From: Dermatophilaceae bacterium Sec6.4 | Lineage (GTDB): Bacteria > Actinomycetota > Actinomycetes > Actinomycetales > Dermatophilaceae | Direction: 5' to 3' | Assembly (NCBI GenBank): GCA_039636865.1 | Contig: CP144172.1 | Span: 3,100,001 to 3,164,000, forward strand | Length of the DNA: 64,000 nt | Shown: piece by piece, positions 28,686-38,325 of the stretch | Numbering within the stretch: the first letter of the stretch is position 1 | Layout: each line of letters begins with the position of its first letter | The notes under the pieces: model-generated | What the model saw: the letters and a program-made list of their open reading frames with translations, nothing else | Database searches by the model: none | Told to the model about the DNA's origin: nothing | Translations under genes and position numbers: made by a program

Positions 28686-29914
28686 CAGATCTCCTTCATT
28701 CCCGGGCCGGTGAGCCGAGTCAGCCCCAGCCAGGTAGCCATTGCCTGCAACTGTGTCACCAACGCCGTCCGCGCCTGCACCGGTGCGTGCTCTTCCCAGT
28801 GGGCCGCGTGCACGACCAACGCGCCCGCGCCTCGATCAGCCTTGAGGTCGACGCGGCCCACCAAATGCTCACCGAACAGGAACGGCAGCACGTAGTACCC
28901 GTGTACCCGGTCCGCCGCGGGAACGTAGATCTCCAACCGGTAGTCGAAATCCCACAGTGCGCGTACCCGGTCACGTTGCCAGATCAACGAGTCGAACGGG
29001 CTCAACAGGGCAACCGCATGCACGGCACGAGGGCGGGCGGCCCCGACGTACAGGTAGGCGGTGCGCCGCCACCCGGGCACGGTCACCGGCTCGAGCTCAC
29101 CGCCTTCGATCAGGGTCTTGAGCGCCGGGGATGCCTGCTCGGGAGTCAGCCGAAAATAGTCGCGCAGGCACTGCACGGTGCCGATACCGTGCGCGCGGGC
29201 GGCGATCCGCATCAACTGCACGCAGGCCGCATCCGGGGACAGGATCCCGGCAGCCGCGCCCGCCGGCAGCACCCGATGCGACAGGTCGTACAACCGCTCG
29301 AATGAGGTGTTGCGGCCGGCCGAGGTGATCTCACCCGCCCAGAACAGATGCTCCAGCGCATTCTTGACCAGTGACCAGTTCCATCCCCACCCATCGGTGG
29401 GCCGCACCTCGACGGCGGTCAGCCGGCGCTCACATTCTCGCGCCGTGAGCGGTCCATGTACCCCGACGGTCGTCAATACCCGAGCCACCAACTCCGGGTA
29501 GTGCACGGCGACCCGCCGCATGCCCCCCCACGCATCGCTGTGGGCCCGTTGCATTCGGAAGTTCAACAACGGCCACGTGCTGGGCGGGATGAGGCTGGCT
29601 TCGTGGGCCCAGTATTCGACCAGTCGACGCGGCGAGCGGTCGCGTGCCCGGTCCAACAACGCCCGGTCATAGGGGCCGAGCCTGGAGAAGAACGGCAGAT
29701 ACTGGCTGCGTACCAACACGTTGACACTGTCGATCTGGACCACACCCACTCGGTCCAGCACACCCTGTACCGAACGCATGGTGGGCGGGTTGCCACGAAC
29801 CGGGCTGCCCGCCGGACGATGGTGGAAACCTTGTGACGCCAGTGCTATCCGACGCGCCGACGACAGTGACACCGAGCGTTGCGGCGCACTGGGTGACGAA
29901 GAGGAAGAAGGCAT
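28685..29914 (-). CDS. YcaQ/AlkZ-type winged-helix DNA glycosylase
   Basis: A 409-residue HTH_42-family protein. YcaQ-type proteins excise alkylated bases and unhook interstrand crosslinks. The N-terminal part has the VGVVQIDSVNVLVRSQYL region, where Q-I-D corresponds to the Q-phi-D/Q catalytic triad. Next come YWAHEASLIPP and, near the C-terminus, DSLIWQRDRVRALWDFDYR, all hallmarks of the family. It has three winged-helix units around a beta barrel. Its substrate may be bulky N7/N3 adducts. It heads a minus-strand pair with the small GNAT, with the LuxR-type regulator just upstream. Confidence 0.9.
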   Translation of the reverse strand: MPSSSSSPSAPQRSVSLSSARRIALASQGFHHRPAGSPVRGNPPTMRSVQGVLDRVGVVQIDSVNVLVRSQYLPFFSRLGPYDRALLDRARDRSPRRLVEYWAHEASLIPPSTWPLLNFRMQRAHSDAWGGMRRVAVHYPELVARVLTTVGVHGPLTARECERRLTAVEVRPTDGWGWNWSLVKNALEHLFWAGEITSAGRNTSFERLYDLSHRVLPAGAAAGILSPDAACVQLMRIAARAHGIGTVQCLRDYFRLTPEQASPALKTLIEGGELEPVTVPGWRRTAYLYVGAARPRAVHAVALLSPFDSLIWQRDRVRALWDFDYRLEIYVPAADRVHGYYVLPFLFGEHLVGRVDLKADRGAGALVVHAAHWEEHAPVQARTALVTQLQAMATWLGLTRLTGPGMKEI

Positions 29915-29919
29915 GGCGC

Positions 29920-30615
29920 CTAGCGATCGCGACGGGGATCGACCTGCGCACGCCCACCGGCCACGCCGTGACTGCTTATTCCGGCTGGGTCGACCAGGCC
30001 CACCGCGACTGCATACCGGGTTGCCTCAACACGGCTGCGCAGATCGAGTTTCTCCAGGATGCTCCGCACGTGGTTCTTGACGGTGTTCTCGGAAATGAAG
30101 AGCTCGGCTGCGATCCGTCGATTGGAGTGCCCGGCTGCAACCTGTACGAGGACCTCGCGTTCTCGCCGGGTGATGCTGGCCAGCTGCCGGTGAGTAGCGG
30201 GCTGACTGTCGGCGCCATCGGCCGCAGCGAGGGCGATCACGCTCGTCGCCAGGATCGGGGAGATCCAGCCGGTTCCCCCTGCCACAGCGAGAACCGCTGA
30301 CCGCAGCTCTTCGGCAGCCACGTCGCGACGTAACAGACCAGCACACTGCACACGGACTGCTTCCTGAACCGCCTGCGGCCGGTTCGTGGGTAGCACGATG
30401 ATCGTCCGCGAGCCGGCGTAGCTGAGTACTGTCTGCACCCCGGGCAACCCGAGCTCGATCAGAACGACGTCGAACCGATCGGTGGCCGACAGCTCATTGC
30501 CGTCAGCCACCGATCGGACCGTCTCTATGTCGTGTTCCCGCAGCGCGGCGACGATGCCGCGACGGTACATCGGGTGTGCTGAGACGACTGCCACGGTGAT
30601 CTGCACATCGTCCAC
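29920..30615 (-). CDS. LuxR-family regulator with degenerate receiver domain
   Basis: About 231 residues. The N-terminal receiver-like domain (5-125) lacks the key phosphorylation residues: the acidic pair is replaced by Ser-Ala (AVVSAHPMYRRG), and the phospho-Asp site reads VLIELGLPG with Glu54. The C-terminal NarL/LuxR HTH is intact (ITRREREVLVQVAAG, then SENTVKNHVRSILEKL). Hence it is probably phosphorylation-independent. No kinase is adjacent. The start is GTG just before DDVQITVAVV; the frame is open upstream but would run into hpf. It lies just downstream of hpf, 40 bases away. Confidence 0.85.
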   Translation of the reverse strand: MDDVQITVAVVSAHPMYRRGIVAALREHDIETVRSVADGNELSATDRFDVVLIELGLPGVQTVLSYAGSRTIIVLPTNRPQAVQEAVRVQCAGLLRRDVAAEELRSAVLAVAGGTGWISPILATSVIALAAADGADSQPATHRQLASITRREREVLVQVAAGHSNRRIAAELFISENTVKNHVRSILEKLDLRSRVEATRYAVAVGLVDPAGISSHGVAGGRAQVDPRRDR

Positions 30616-30655
30616 GACACGAGATTCTGCCCCAGACCCGCGATTCGCGCGCGGG

Positions 30656-31336
30656 TCAGCCGGCCGCGGCTTCGCTGTGGTCCACAGACGCGCTGGATTC
30701 TGCGTCATCCACCTCAAGCGCGATCACGCCGTAGGACCACCCGCGACGGCGGTACACAACGCTGGGTTTACCGGTTTCCACATCCTGGTAGAGGTAGAAG
30801 TCGTGCCCGACCAGTTCCATCTCCTTGAGGGCCTGGTCCACTCCCATCGCAGCGCTACGGTGCACCTTCTCGCGCAACTCGATCGGGCAGTCTTCATCAC
30901 CTCCAAGAGCAGCGACATGCGCTGGAAGGGGGTCCTGATCGCTTTCGTGCTCCGCCGCGCCGTGATCGGGCTCGGCCGGCGGGGTCAGACCGGCGGTGGC
31001 TCGGGCCACCGATACCGGTACGCGGCGACCGCGATGTACCCGCCGCTTGTCGTGCTGTCGCCTCAGCCGCTCGCCGAGACGGGTCGTCGCAAGATCCAGC
31101 GCCGCGTATTCGTCGTCCGCGCTCGCTTCCGCACGAATCACCGATCGTCTCGCATAGCAGGTGATTTCGATGCGTCGGGCTTCCTTGGCCTGGCGTGGAT
31201 TGGCTTCCTGGGTGATGACCACCTCGCAACGTCCTACCGCTGGATCCAGCGAAGAGACCTTGGCAAGTTTCTCTTCGATGTGGCGGTGAAAACGCTCGGG
31301 GACGGCCATGTGGCGTCCGGTCACACTGATCTCCAT
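30656..31336 (-). CDS. hpf: Long-form ribosome hibernation promoting factor
   Basis: A 226-residue long HPF. The N-terminal S30AE domain (1-105, MEISVTGRHMAVPERFHRHI) binds the 30S decoding centre. A linker follows, then the C-terminal dimerisation domain (about 165-215, with HDFYLYQDVETGKPSVVYRR), which joins two 70S ribosomes into inactive 100S particles. Start is set by AGGAGG shortly before the ATG. The order comF-hpf-secA is the actinobacterial norm, but here the regulator, the glycosylase and two acetyltransferase genes are inserted between hpf and secA. Confidence 0.96.
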   Translation of the reverse strand: MEISVTGRHMAVPERFHRHIEEKLAKVSSLDPAVGRCEVVITQEANPRQAKEARRIEITCYARRSVIRAEASADDEYAALDLATTRLGERLRRQHDKRRVHRGRRVPVSVARATAGLTPPAEPDHGAAEHESDQDPLPAHVAALGGDEDCPIELREKVHRSAAMGVDQALKEMELVGHDFYLYQDVETGKPSVVYRRRGWSYGVIALEVDDAESSASVDHSEAAAG

Positions 31337-31406
31337 TAACGACCTCCTGATCGCACATACGGGCAGATCCCTGCTGGCTGGCTGGCCGGACCGTCAGGCC
31401 TTCACA

Positions 31407-32201
31407 TCACCTCCGCCCCACAACCCGGGCGGGCAGCACATCGGTTTCGCGGGGACTCGCGGTGTGCTCCATTCCCTGACGGTAACGGTCCCGCCGGGTG
31501 GCGGCAATGCATACGGCCACAACGTAGGACGCGCCGGAGTCGGTCAGCGCCCGGGATGCCTCCACCAGGGTCGACCCGGTGGTCACGATGTCGTCGACGA
31601 TGATCACGACACGACCGTCGATCAGCTGCCTGGCGGCAGTCGGTACGAGCATGGATCGATGCACATTCCGCGCGCGTTCGTGGGCGGACAACCCCACCTG
31701 GTCCTGGGTCCTCTTGGAGATACGCAACAACCGCGCGGGCTGCGGTAACACCGGTCGTGTCGCATCGGTGGCACGCAGCAGGACCTCCCAGAGCGGATCG
31801 CGCCCCCGCGCCCGCATCGCTCGCGCCGAGGAGGGTACCGAGGTGATCCGCAGGTCACCCGATGCCACCGCACCCCGGACGCGGTCGTCCTGACTCAGAC
31901 AGGTTGCCAGCGCAGACCGCAGAAAGACGCTGCACCACCCGCACAGGTCGGCGCGATCAGCGTCTTTGTACCGCCTTAGCGTCGAGGAGAGCACGCCGGC
32001 GTACTCACTCTGTGCCCAGGTACTGGGAAACCCGACCGGAGCCGGTTGCGGGTCGACCCGTGAACCGGGCGCCAGGGCGCCGCGCCGCAGTGAATGCGTA
32101 CAGGTGCGGCACATGGTGGATCCGGGCGCTGCACATCCCCCACACGCTGCGGGCACGACAAGATCGGCGAGGTCGGCGAACAGTCGCGCAGCGAGGTGCA
32201 T
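31407..32201 (-). CDS. ComF-family phosphoribosyltransferase-like protein
   Basis: A 264-residue protein. An N-terminal zinc-ribbon-like segment (AACGGCAAP, then CRTC) precedes a type I PRTase domain with PRPP-binding loop VVIIVDDIVTTGSTL. ComF takes part in DNA uptake in competent bacteria; actinobacterial members have unclear substrates. The ATG of MHLAARLFADL is the most family-like start, but has no clear ribosome site, and the frame is open 53 codons upstream, so the start is uncertain. It lies 110 bases after lpqB on the same strand, and hpf follows. Confidence 0.88.
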   Translation of the reverse strand: MHLAARLFADLADLVVPAACGGCAAPGSTMCRTCTHSLRRGALAPGSRVDPQPAPVGFPSTWAQSEYAGVLSSTLRRYKDADRADLCGWCSVFLRSALATCLSQDDRVRGAVASGDLRITSVPSSARAMRARGRDPLWEVLLRATDATRPVLPQPARLLRISKRTQDQVGLSAHERARNVHRSMLVPTAARQLIDGRVVIIVDDIVTTGSTLVEASRALTDSGASYVVAVCIAATRRDRYRQGMEHTASPRETDVLPARVVGRR

Positions 32202-32311
32202 GTGCAGAGCCGACCACGCGTCCGGCAGCACAACGCGCTGCACCCCCCGGCTGTGTGGATCAGGGGGACGACTGCTCCCGGGTGTGCACAACCCAGAGGA
32301 TGCCTGCCGGT

Positions 32312-34123
32312 TCAGGTACCGGGCGAGGTGAGGTCGTCGACGCCCTCCAGCCGGGCCCAACTATCGCCCTGTCGGGTCCACGTGTCGCCGCGTTGATCGA
32401 TAACGTACAGATCAGCGGGTCCGGTGCCCGGTGCCAGTACCTCTCGGACCCCAGGGGGAGCGGAGAAGTCCTGTTGCTGCCCGCTGAGTGGCACCTGGGC
32501 AACGCGCGGCGCGTCGGACGTCGGACGCTGGCCGATCTGGCCGCGCCCGAGAACGGCCAGGGTGCCATCGTCGAGCCACGTCACGTCTTGAACAGTACGG
32601 AGTCTGGTCGGAAGTGTCCGCGGGGCGCCCAGACCTATCGGGGTTCCGCCCGTGTTCCGCAACAGTCCGGCGACTTCAACAGAGGTGATCCCTCGCGCGT
32701 CGCGCACCACCATTGCCACCCGAACGCCGTCGAACGACACCTTCAGCGCCAGCACGTTGGACCGGCCCAGCCACGGCGTGGCCAACGGCACGGCTCGCAG
32801 TCGTGCACCGCGGGCAGCGGTGTCGACCGCCCAGACGCCCTTGGCCTTCTGGGACCGGTCCGGGTCGGGCTCTCCGGTGATGCCGGCCACCAAGACCGTG
32901 TTGCCCGTGAACGAGGGTCGGGTCAGGTTTCCTGCGAAGGGTGGCACGGCGCGCTGCGTGCGGTCCAGCCACAGCATCAGTTGGCGTCGATCGGTGGAGA
33001 GGGCGGCGACCCTGCTCGCGGAATCGTTCGATGCGAAGTCGTAGAACTTCGGCCCGATGACCGGCAGCCGCGTGGGCGGCTTGACCGGCTGGTCCGGCGA
33101 ACGCAGTGCGGTGTCAGCGTTGGACAGCTTCCATCGCAGACCGTCACTACTCCTCAGGATTTCACCGGACGAACCGGGCTGTGAGATCTGGTAACCGAGG
33201 TCGGCCGCACCGATCGGGTTGGATGGCAGGTTCGGCGCGGCAAGTCGGTTACCGGCGACGGTGAGATCTACCCGGGTCACCTCCGGCACCGCCGACAACG
33301 TGGCGGACATCGCCGCCCAGAGAGCGGTGCGGGTCGCGCCGTCGGTGGTCAGCGCGGGGGACGTCAGATCAATACCGGCGACGCCGGTCGACGGATCAAC
33401 CGGCACCGCGTTGATCGCCAGCCGGACACCGGAAAGGCTCGCCGGGCGAAGTACGGGGCGCAGCCAGGCCGGCGGCGGAGCAAGGACAGCGCGGGCCAGG
33501 GCGGTGGCCAACCCCGCTGACGGATACCACTGGACGTCAGGCACCAGGATCTTGGAGACCGCGCTGGGGTAGTACACCTTTTGTGGGGAGTAGACCCGCA
33601 GCAGGTCCTCATTGCTGAGCCAGGGTTTGAAGTCGGCAGGTAGCGAGCTGATGCGCCACTCTCCCGCAATGCGCATCAGCGAGACGTCGAGCGTGCGCCT
33701 GGCGGCCGGAATCACCGGGTCGAGGTGGCCGGTGGCGTCGCGAGTCGCCTGCTGCATACCGGTGACGGTCGCACCTCGAGCAGTCAGAGCGGTGACCTTG
33801 AGGTCCGATTCACCGGTGATGATGCTCGCCGCACCCGATGGCTTCCACCGGGTCGAGGCCTGCGTCGTGAGGTACTGACGAGCGACGCCGTAGTCATCGT
33901 CCAAACTCGCACCGGCCCGCAGAAACCCCAGCACGGCATCACGGGCGGACTCCCCCGGGTCAGGTGGCAGACCCTGGACGTACAGCGTCGGGATGGCGTC
34001 GTTGCTGATCGCCTGCTGCGCAGTGACGGCGCTACTGGTGGCCAAACCCGCACAGCCGGACAGGGCCAGCGACGCCGTCACAGCAAGCGCGCAAACACCC
34101 ACTGCAGTTCGCCCGGACGTCAT
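32312..34123 (-). CDS. lpqB: Lipoprotein LpqB, MtrAB accessory protein
   Basis: A 603-residue lipoprotein: basic start, hydrophobic stretch and lipobox ALSGC. A GerMN domain follows (about 50-290), then a beta-propeller-like region (330-595). In mycobacteria LpqB binds the extracytoplasmic part of MtrB and modulates MtrA phosphorylation, affecting cell division and wall hydrolases. The ATG overlaps the mtrB stop by four bases. An in-frame extension of 74 codons is rejected because it would bury the signal peptide. Confidence 0.95.
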   Translation of the reverse strand: MTSGRTAVGVCALAVTASLALSGCAGLATSSAVTAQQAISNDAIPTLYVQGLPPDPGESARDAVLGFLRAGASLDDDYGVARQYLTTQASTRWKPSGAASIITGESDLKVTALTARGATVTGMQQATRDATGHLDPVIPAARRTLDVSLMRIAGEWRISSLPADFKPWLSNEDLLRVYSPQKVYYPSAVSKILVPDVQWYPSAGLATALARAVLAPPPAWLRPVLRPASLSGVRLAINAVPVDPSTGVAGIDLTSPALTTDGATRTALWAAMSATLSAVPEVTRVDLTVAGNRLAAPNLPSNPIGAADLGYQISQPGSSGEILRSSDGLRWKLSNADTALRSPDQPVKPPTRLPVIGPKFYDFASNDSASRVAALSTDRRQLMLWLDRTQRAVPPFAGNLTRPSFTGNTVLVAGITGEPDPDRSQKAKGVWAVDTAARGARLRAVPLATPWLGRSNVLALKVSFDGVRVAMVVRDARGITSVEVAGLLRNTGGTPIGLGAPRTLPTRLRTVQDVTWLDDGTLAVLGRGQIGQRPTSDAPRVAQVPLSGQQQDFSAPPGVREVLAPGTGPADLYVIDQRGDTWTRQGDSWARLEGVDDLTSPGT

Positions 34124-35823
34124 CTCTGCACCCGGGAACCGGACTCGGACGACGCTCCGCTGCCAGTGCCGGCATCGCTGCGCGCGCCGATGGTCAGACT
34201 GTCTGCCTGCGGCATGACACGCCCGATCGTCGAGTCGTCCGGTGCGAGGTTCAGCGGTGAGTGACCAATGGGTACTCCCGTCTTGGCGGGCAGCGTCAGC
34301 CGGAAGCATGCTCCTCGCCCGGGCTCTCCCCAGGCCTGCAGCCACCCGTCGTGCAGCCGCGCGTCATCCAGCGAGATCGACAATCCGAGGCCGCTGCCAC
34401 CGGTGGTTCGCGCCCGGGCCGGGTCTGCGCGCCAGAAACGGTTGAACACCCTGCTGGAATCACCCGGTGCCAGCCCGATGCCGTAATCGCGCACTGTCAA
34501 CGCCACAGCGCTCGCGTTGCGACCCACCGTGATGTCGATGGGGTGTCCCTCGCTGTGCTCGATCGCGTTACTGACCAGGTTGCGGACGATCCGTTCCACC
34601 CGACGTCTGTCCATCGGCGCTACGGCCGGTCGTCGACCGTGCACCCGGAGTTTGGTGTGGTTGCGGGTCGCGAGAGACTCGAACCCGTCGCAGACCCGGC
34701 GCACCACATCACGAATATCGACCGGTTCGTCCTGTAGCGAACTGGCTCCCGCGTCAAACCGACTGATCTCCAACAGGTCGGTCAGCAATGCCTCGAACCG
34801 ATCCAGTTCGCCGCTGAGCAGCTCAGCAGATCGCGCGACCGGCTCCGCGAAATCCGCACGCCGGTCGTGCAGCATGTCGGCCGCCATCCGGATCGTGGTG
34901 AGCGGGGTCCGCAGCTCGTGGGACACGTCGGAGGTGAAGCGTTGCTGAAGTGTGCTCAGGTCTTCCAACTGGCGGATCTGCCGTTGCAGACTGTCGGCCA
35001 TCGCGTTGAAGGATGTGGCGAGCCGCGCCAGGTCGTCCTCCCCGCGCACCGGCATCCGCTCGTTGAGCGCCCCGTCGCTCAGCCGCTGTGCGACATGTGC
35101 TGCCGAACGCACCGGCGTGACAACCAGCCGCGTGACCAGATAGGCGAGTGCAGCAAGCATGAGGAGCAACAGCACACCGCCGAGCGCGAGGGCACCCTTG
35201 ACAATGTCCAGGGTGCTCTCCTCGACGTCCATCGGATAGATGAGGTACAGGTCGTAGTCGCCCGCTCCTGGCACGGTGACCCGAGACCCGACAATGACGG
35301 CAGACACCTGCCCGTCCCCGGTGGAATATCGGGGGGCCGTCGTGATCTGGGTCTGCTGGTGGGTTGGATCATTCTGTACGGCGCGCATCATTGCCGGTGG
35401 GATGGTCATGTTCTTCGGCCCTGTGCTGACCCGCGGTAAACGCTGGATGATCGTGCCGAGACCGTGGGTGAAAATGACCCGACGAGAGAGGTCGTCGCCC
35501 GGCGATGCGGCTGCCGTCACGGCGCCCTGAACCAGCAGCTGAAGGGTGCCGTGGTCGGTCTTGTCGGTCGCGCTCAGGGTCGCCTGAGCTTGCGAGCGGT
35601 GGGCAAGCGCGTCCTGCTCGGAGGAGGTGACCTTGTTGGCCATGAGACCATCCGCGATGCGCTGATACATGTAGCTGCCGAGCACGAAGGTGAGCACCGC
35701 TCCCACCGTGACGGTGATCGTGATGACCCGCATGTGGATCGACCGCCGCCAGGCCCGCCGCAGCAGCCGCCATCCGGCGTTGATCCGCGAGGACCACGTC
35801 GCTCGCGGCTGCTGGGACTTCAT
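34120..35823 (-). CDS. mtrB: Sensor histidine kinase MtrB
   Basis: A 567-residue membrane kinase of the essential actinobacterial MtrAB system, which controls osmotic response, division and wall hydrolases. TM1 is around 30-52 (VITITVTVGAVLTFVLGSY), an extracytoplasmic sensor spans about 60-210, TM2 is around 212-235 and a HAMP domain follows. HisKA has FTSDVSHELRTPLT, and HATPase_c has NLVSNAIEHS, DYGIGLAPG and GSGLGLSI. The ATG before KSQQPRATW fits; no strong ribosome site is visible and it begins 31 bases after mtrA. The frame is open further upstream into mtrA. Confidence 0.94.
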   Translation of the reverse strand: MKSQQPRATWSSRINAGWRLLRRAWRRSIHMRVITITVTVGAVLTFVLGSYMYQRIADGLMANKVTSSEQDALAHRSQAQATLSATDKTDHGTLQLLVQGAVTAAASPGDDLSRRVIFTHGLGTIIQRLPRVSTGPKNMTIPPAMMRAVQNDPTHQQTQITTAPRYSTGDGQVSAVIVGSRVTVPGAGDYDLYLIYPMDVEESTLDIVKGALALGGVLLLLMLAALAYLVTRLVVTPVRSAAHVAQRLSDGALNERMPVRGEDDLARLATSFNAMADSLQRQIRQLEDLSTLQQRFTSDVSHELRTPLTTIRMAADMLHDRRADFAEPVARSAELLSGELDRFEALLTDLLEISRFDAGASSLQDEPVDIRDVVRRVCDGFESLATRNHTKLRVHGRRPAVAPMDRRRVERIVRNLVSNAIEHSEGHPIDITVGRNASAVALTVRDYGIGLAPGDSSRVFNRFWRADPARARTTGGSGLGLSISLDDARLHDGWLQAWGEPGRGACFRLTLPAKTGVPIGHSPLNLAPDDSTIGRVMPQADSLTIGARSDAGTGSGASSESGSRVQR

Positions 35824-35854
35824 TGCGATGAAGCAGTGCAGTGTGTTGACGGGC

Positions 35855-36538
35855 TCACGCCGGGCCTGCCTTGTAGCCGACCCCGCGGACCGTGAGAACA
35901 ATGGTGGGGTTCTCAGGATCGCGTTCGACCTTGGACCGCAGTCGTTGTACATGGACGTTGACCAGTCGGGTGTCACCGGCGTGCCGATAGCCCCATACCT
36001 GATCCAGAAGCACCTCCCGGGTGAAGACCTGCCATGGCTTGCGCGCAAGCGCGACGAGCAGGTCGAACTCCAGGGGTGTCAACGAAATATTCTCGCTGCC
36101 ACGACCCACTTTGTGACCGGAGACATCGATACTCAGGTCGCCCAGCACGAGGTGCTCGGTCTCCTGCTCATCGGTCCGACGCAGCCGCGCGCGCACCCGT
36201 GCGATGAGCTCCTGCGGCTTGAACGGCTTCGTGACGTAGTCATCAGCGCCGGACTCCAGCCCCGCAACGACATCAATCGTGTCGGTGCGTGCAGTAAGCA
36301 TCACGATGGGGACCACCGATTCTGCCCGGATCGCACGACACACCTCGACCCCGCTCATCCCGGGAAGCATCACGTCCAGCAGAACGACATCCGGGGCAGC
36401 CTCACGAAATGCCTTGACCGCGGCGGCCCCGTCCGCGCAGTGCGCTGTCTCGAGGCCTTCACCCCGCAGAATGATGCCGAGCATCTCCGCCAGCGATGGA
36501 TCGTCGTCGACGATCAGCACCTTTCCCCGCATCGGCAT
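35855..36538 (-). CDS. mtrA: Response regulator MtrA (OmpR family)
   Basis: A 227-residue OmpR/PhoB-type regulator. The receiver has DDDPSLAEML at its start, phospho-acceptor in VVLLDVMLPGMSG, the Thr/Lys pair MLTART and VTKPFKP, then a winged-helix DNA-binding domain ending LTVRGVGYKAGPA. AGGGAGAG precedes the ATG. The first gene of mtrA-mtrB-lpqB; its promoter must lie in the 60 bases between the ahcY terminator and this start. The thymidylate kinase gene seen next to mtrA in mycobacteria is absent. Confidence 0.97.
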   Translation of the reverse strand: MPMRGKVLIVDDDPSLAEMLGIILRGEGLETAHCADGAAAVKAFREAAPDVVLLDVMLPGMSGVEVCRAIRAESVVPIVMLTARTDTIDVVAGLESGADDYVTKPFKPQELIARVRARLRRTDEQETEHLVLGDLSIDVSGHKVGRGSENISLTPLEFDLLVALARKPWQVFTREVLLDQVWGYRHAGDTRLVNVHVQRLRSKVERDPENPTIVLTVRGVGYKAGPA

Positions 36539-36599
36539 CGCGTAGCTCTCCCTCTGATTGATCAGTAGCGCGTCAGTTTCTCACACGGTCCTCACGCCA

Positions 36600-36639
36600 A
36601 GGTGGCCGCCGAGGGAACGTATTCCCCGGGCGGCCACCT
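36600..36639 (-). terminator. Rho-independent-type hairpin after ahcY
   Basis: AGGTGGCCGCC and its perfect complement GGCGGCCACCT flank an inner GGGAA-CGTA-TTCCC stem. It begins 30 bases past the ahcY stop and separates ahcY from mtrA. There is no T-tract. Confidence 0.85.
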
Positions 36640-36668
36640 GCGTTGAATGCAGATCCGATCAGTCGGAC

Positions 36669-38120
36669 TCAGTAACGGTAGTGCTCCGGCTTGTACGGGC
36701 CGGCGACGTCCAGACCGAGGTACTCGGCCTGGGTCTTGGACAGTTCGGTCAGGCGTACGCCGAGCGCGTCGAGGTGCAGACGGGCGACCTTCTCGTCCAG
36801 GTGCTTGGGCAGCACGTAGACCTGCTTGTCGTACTCGGTGGGCTTGGTGAAGATTTCGATCTGCGCGATCGTCTGGTTCGCGAAACTGTTGGACATCACG
36901 AAGGACGGGTGGCCCGTCGCGTTACCCAGGTTCATCAGACGACCCTCGGACAGAACGATAATGCTGCTGACGCTTCCGTCGGCCTTCGCCGGGAAGGTCC
37001 ATTCGTGCACCTGCGCCTTGATCTCGGTCTTCACGATGCCGGGGGTGCGGGCGAGGCCGACCATGTCGAGCTCATTGTCGAAGTGGCCGATATTCGCCAC
37101 GATCGCCTTGTTCTTCATCTTCGACATCTGCTCGGCGCTGATGACGTCGTAGCAGCCGGTGGTGGTGACGAAGATGTCGGCGATGTCGACGACGTCATCC
37201 AGCTGAGCGACCTGGTAGCCCTCCATCGCGGCCTGGAGCGCGCAGATGGGGTCGATCTCGGTAACGATGACGCGGGCGCCCTGGCCGCGCAGGGACTCGG
37301 CGCTTCCCTTGCCGACGTCGCCGTAGCCGCAGACCACGGCAACCTTGCCGCCGATGAGCACGTCAGTGGCGCGGTTCAGACCGTCGATGAGACTGTGGCG
37401 GCAGCCGTACTTGTTGTCGAACTTGGACTTGGTGACCGAGTCATTGACGTTGATCGCCGGGAAGAGCAGCTCACCGGTGCGGGCCAACTCGTACAGACGG
37501 TGCACGCCAGTGGTGGTCTCTTCGGTGACTCCCAGGATGCCCTTGGAGATCGTTGTCCACTTGGTCGGGTCGGTCACCATGGTGGCGCGGACCAGTTCCT
37601 TGAAGACAGAGAACTCTTCGGTGTCGTCCTCGGTGGTCGGCGGCACGCCACCGGCCAGTTCCCACTCGCGACCCTTGTGGACGAGCATCGTGGCGTCGCC
37701 GCCGTCGTCGAGGATCATGTTGGGGCCTTCGCCACCGGGCCAGGTCAGGATCTTGTCGGTGCAGGCCCAGTACTCCTCGAGGGTCTCGCCCTTCCAGGCA
37801 AAGACGGGAACGCCCTGCAGGTCGTCGGGGGTGCCGTTGGGGCCGAGCACGGCAGCGGCCGCTGCTTCGTCCTGGGTGGAGTAGATGTTGCACGAGGCCC
37901 AACGCACATCGGCGCCGAGCGCAGTGAGGGTCTCGATGAGGACGGCGGTCTGCACGGTCATGTGCAGCGATCCTGCGATGCGGGCGCCGGCCAGGGGCTT
38001 GCTCGTGCCGAATTCTTCGCGCAGGGACATCAGGCCGGGCATTTCGTGCTCGGCGAGACGGAGTTGGTGGCGGCCCGCTTCGGCGAGGCCTAGGTCTTTG
38101 ACCTGGTAATCGAATGACAT
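36669..38120 (-). CDS. ahcY: S-adenosylhomocysteine hydrolase
   Basis: A 483-residue NAD-dependent enzyme that splits SAH to adenosine and homocysteine, clearing the product of all SAM methylations. The Rossmann segment is [16 protein letters not shown]. The catalytic regions include [13 protein letters not shown], and the C-terminal tail ends in KPEHYRY, needed for NAD binding across the tetramer. ATG after GAGGGAGAAG; the 30-codon upstream extension is not conserved. A structured leader precedes it and a methyltransferase gene lies upstream on the same strand. Confidence 0.97.
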   Translation of the reverse strand: MSFDYQVKDLGLAEAGRHQLRLAEHEMPGLMSLREEFGTSKPLAGARIAGSLHMTVQTAVLIETLTALGADVRWASCNIYSTQDEAAAAAVLGPNGTPDDLQGVPVFAWKGETLEEYWACTDKILTWPGGEGPNMILDDGGDATMLVHKGREWELAGGVPPTTEDDTEEFSVFKELVRATMVTDPTKWTTISKGILGVTEETTTGVHRLYELARTGELLFPAINVNDSVTKSKFDNKYGCRHSLIDGLNRATDVLIGGKVAVVCGYGDVGKGSAESLRGQGARVIVTEIDPICALQAAMEGYQVAQLDDVVDIADIFVTTTGCYDVISAEQMSKMKNKAIVANIGHFDNELDMVGLARTPGIVKTEIKAQVHEWTFPAKADGSVSSIIVLSEGRLMNLGNATGHPSFVMSNSFANQTIAQIEIFTKPTEYDKQVYVLPKHLDEKVARLHLDALGVRLTELSKTQAEYLGLDVAGPYKPEHYRY

Positions 38121-38201
38121 GTGCGCTTCTCCCTCTGTCACGGCAATGGCGTGACTGATCGGAAATGGTCTGTTAATGGACCCGGCGCGCCCTGCTGGGC
38201 T

Positions 38202-38226
38202 GCGTGGCACGGGTTATCACCCACGC
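38202..38226 (-). promoter_or_regulatory. Hairpin in the ahcY leader
   Basis: In the 205-base leader a stem GCGT/ACGC continues into GGGT/ACCC around a TATC loop with a five-base bulge; GCGTGG/CCACGC is an alternative pairing. Competing pairings can indicate a regulatory leader. I could not fit the SAH riboswitch consensus by eye. Confidence 0.35.
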
Positions 38227-38325
38227 CGGCATCCTCCACTCTACCGATCGGCGGACGGTATAGCACATCGCATGCCGGCGCGGGCGGAACAAGCTGCTCC
38301 CGACGCAGGTAACGGTGGACTCGCT

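Noticed and set aside
36558..38093. Open frame of 511 codons antisense to ahcY
   Set aside because: It lies fully within ahcY and its terminator; repeats of Val/Gly/Asp come from reverse-complemented codons.
38121..38325. SAH riboswitch before ahcY
   Set aside because: I could not align the conserved core by eye; kept only as a structured-leader observation.
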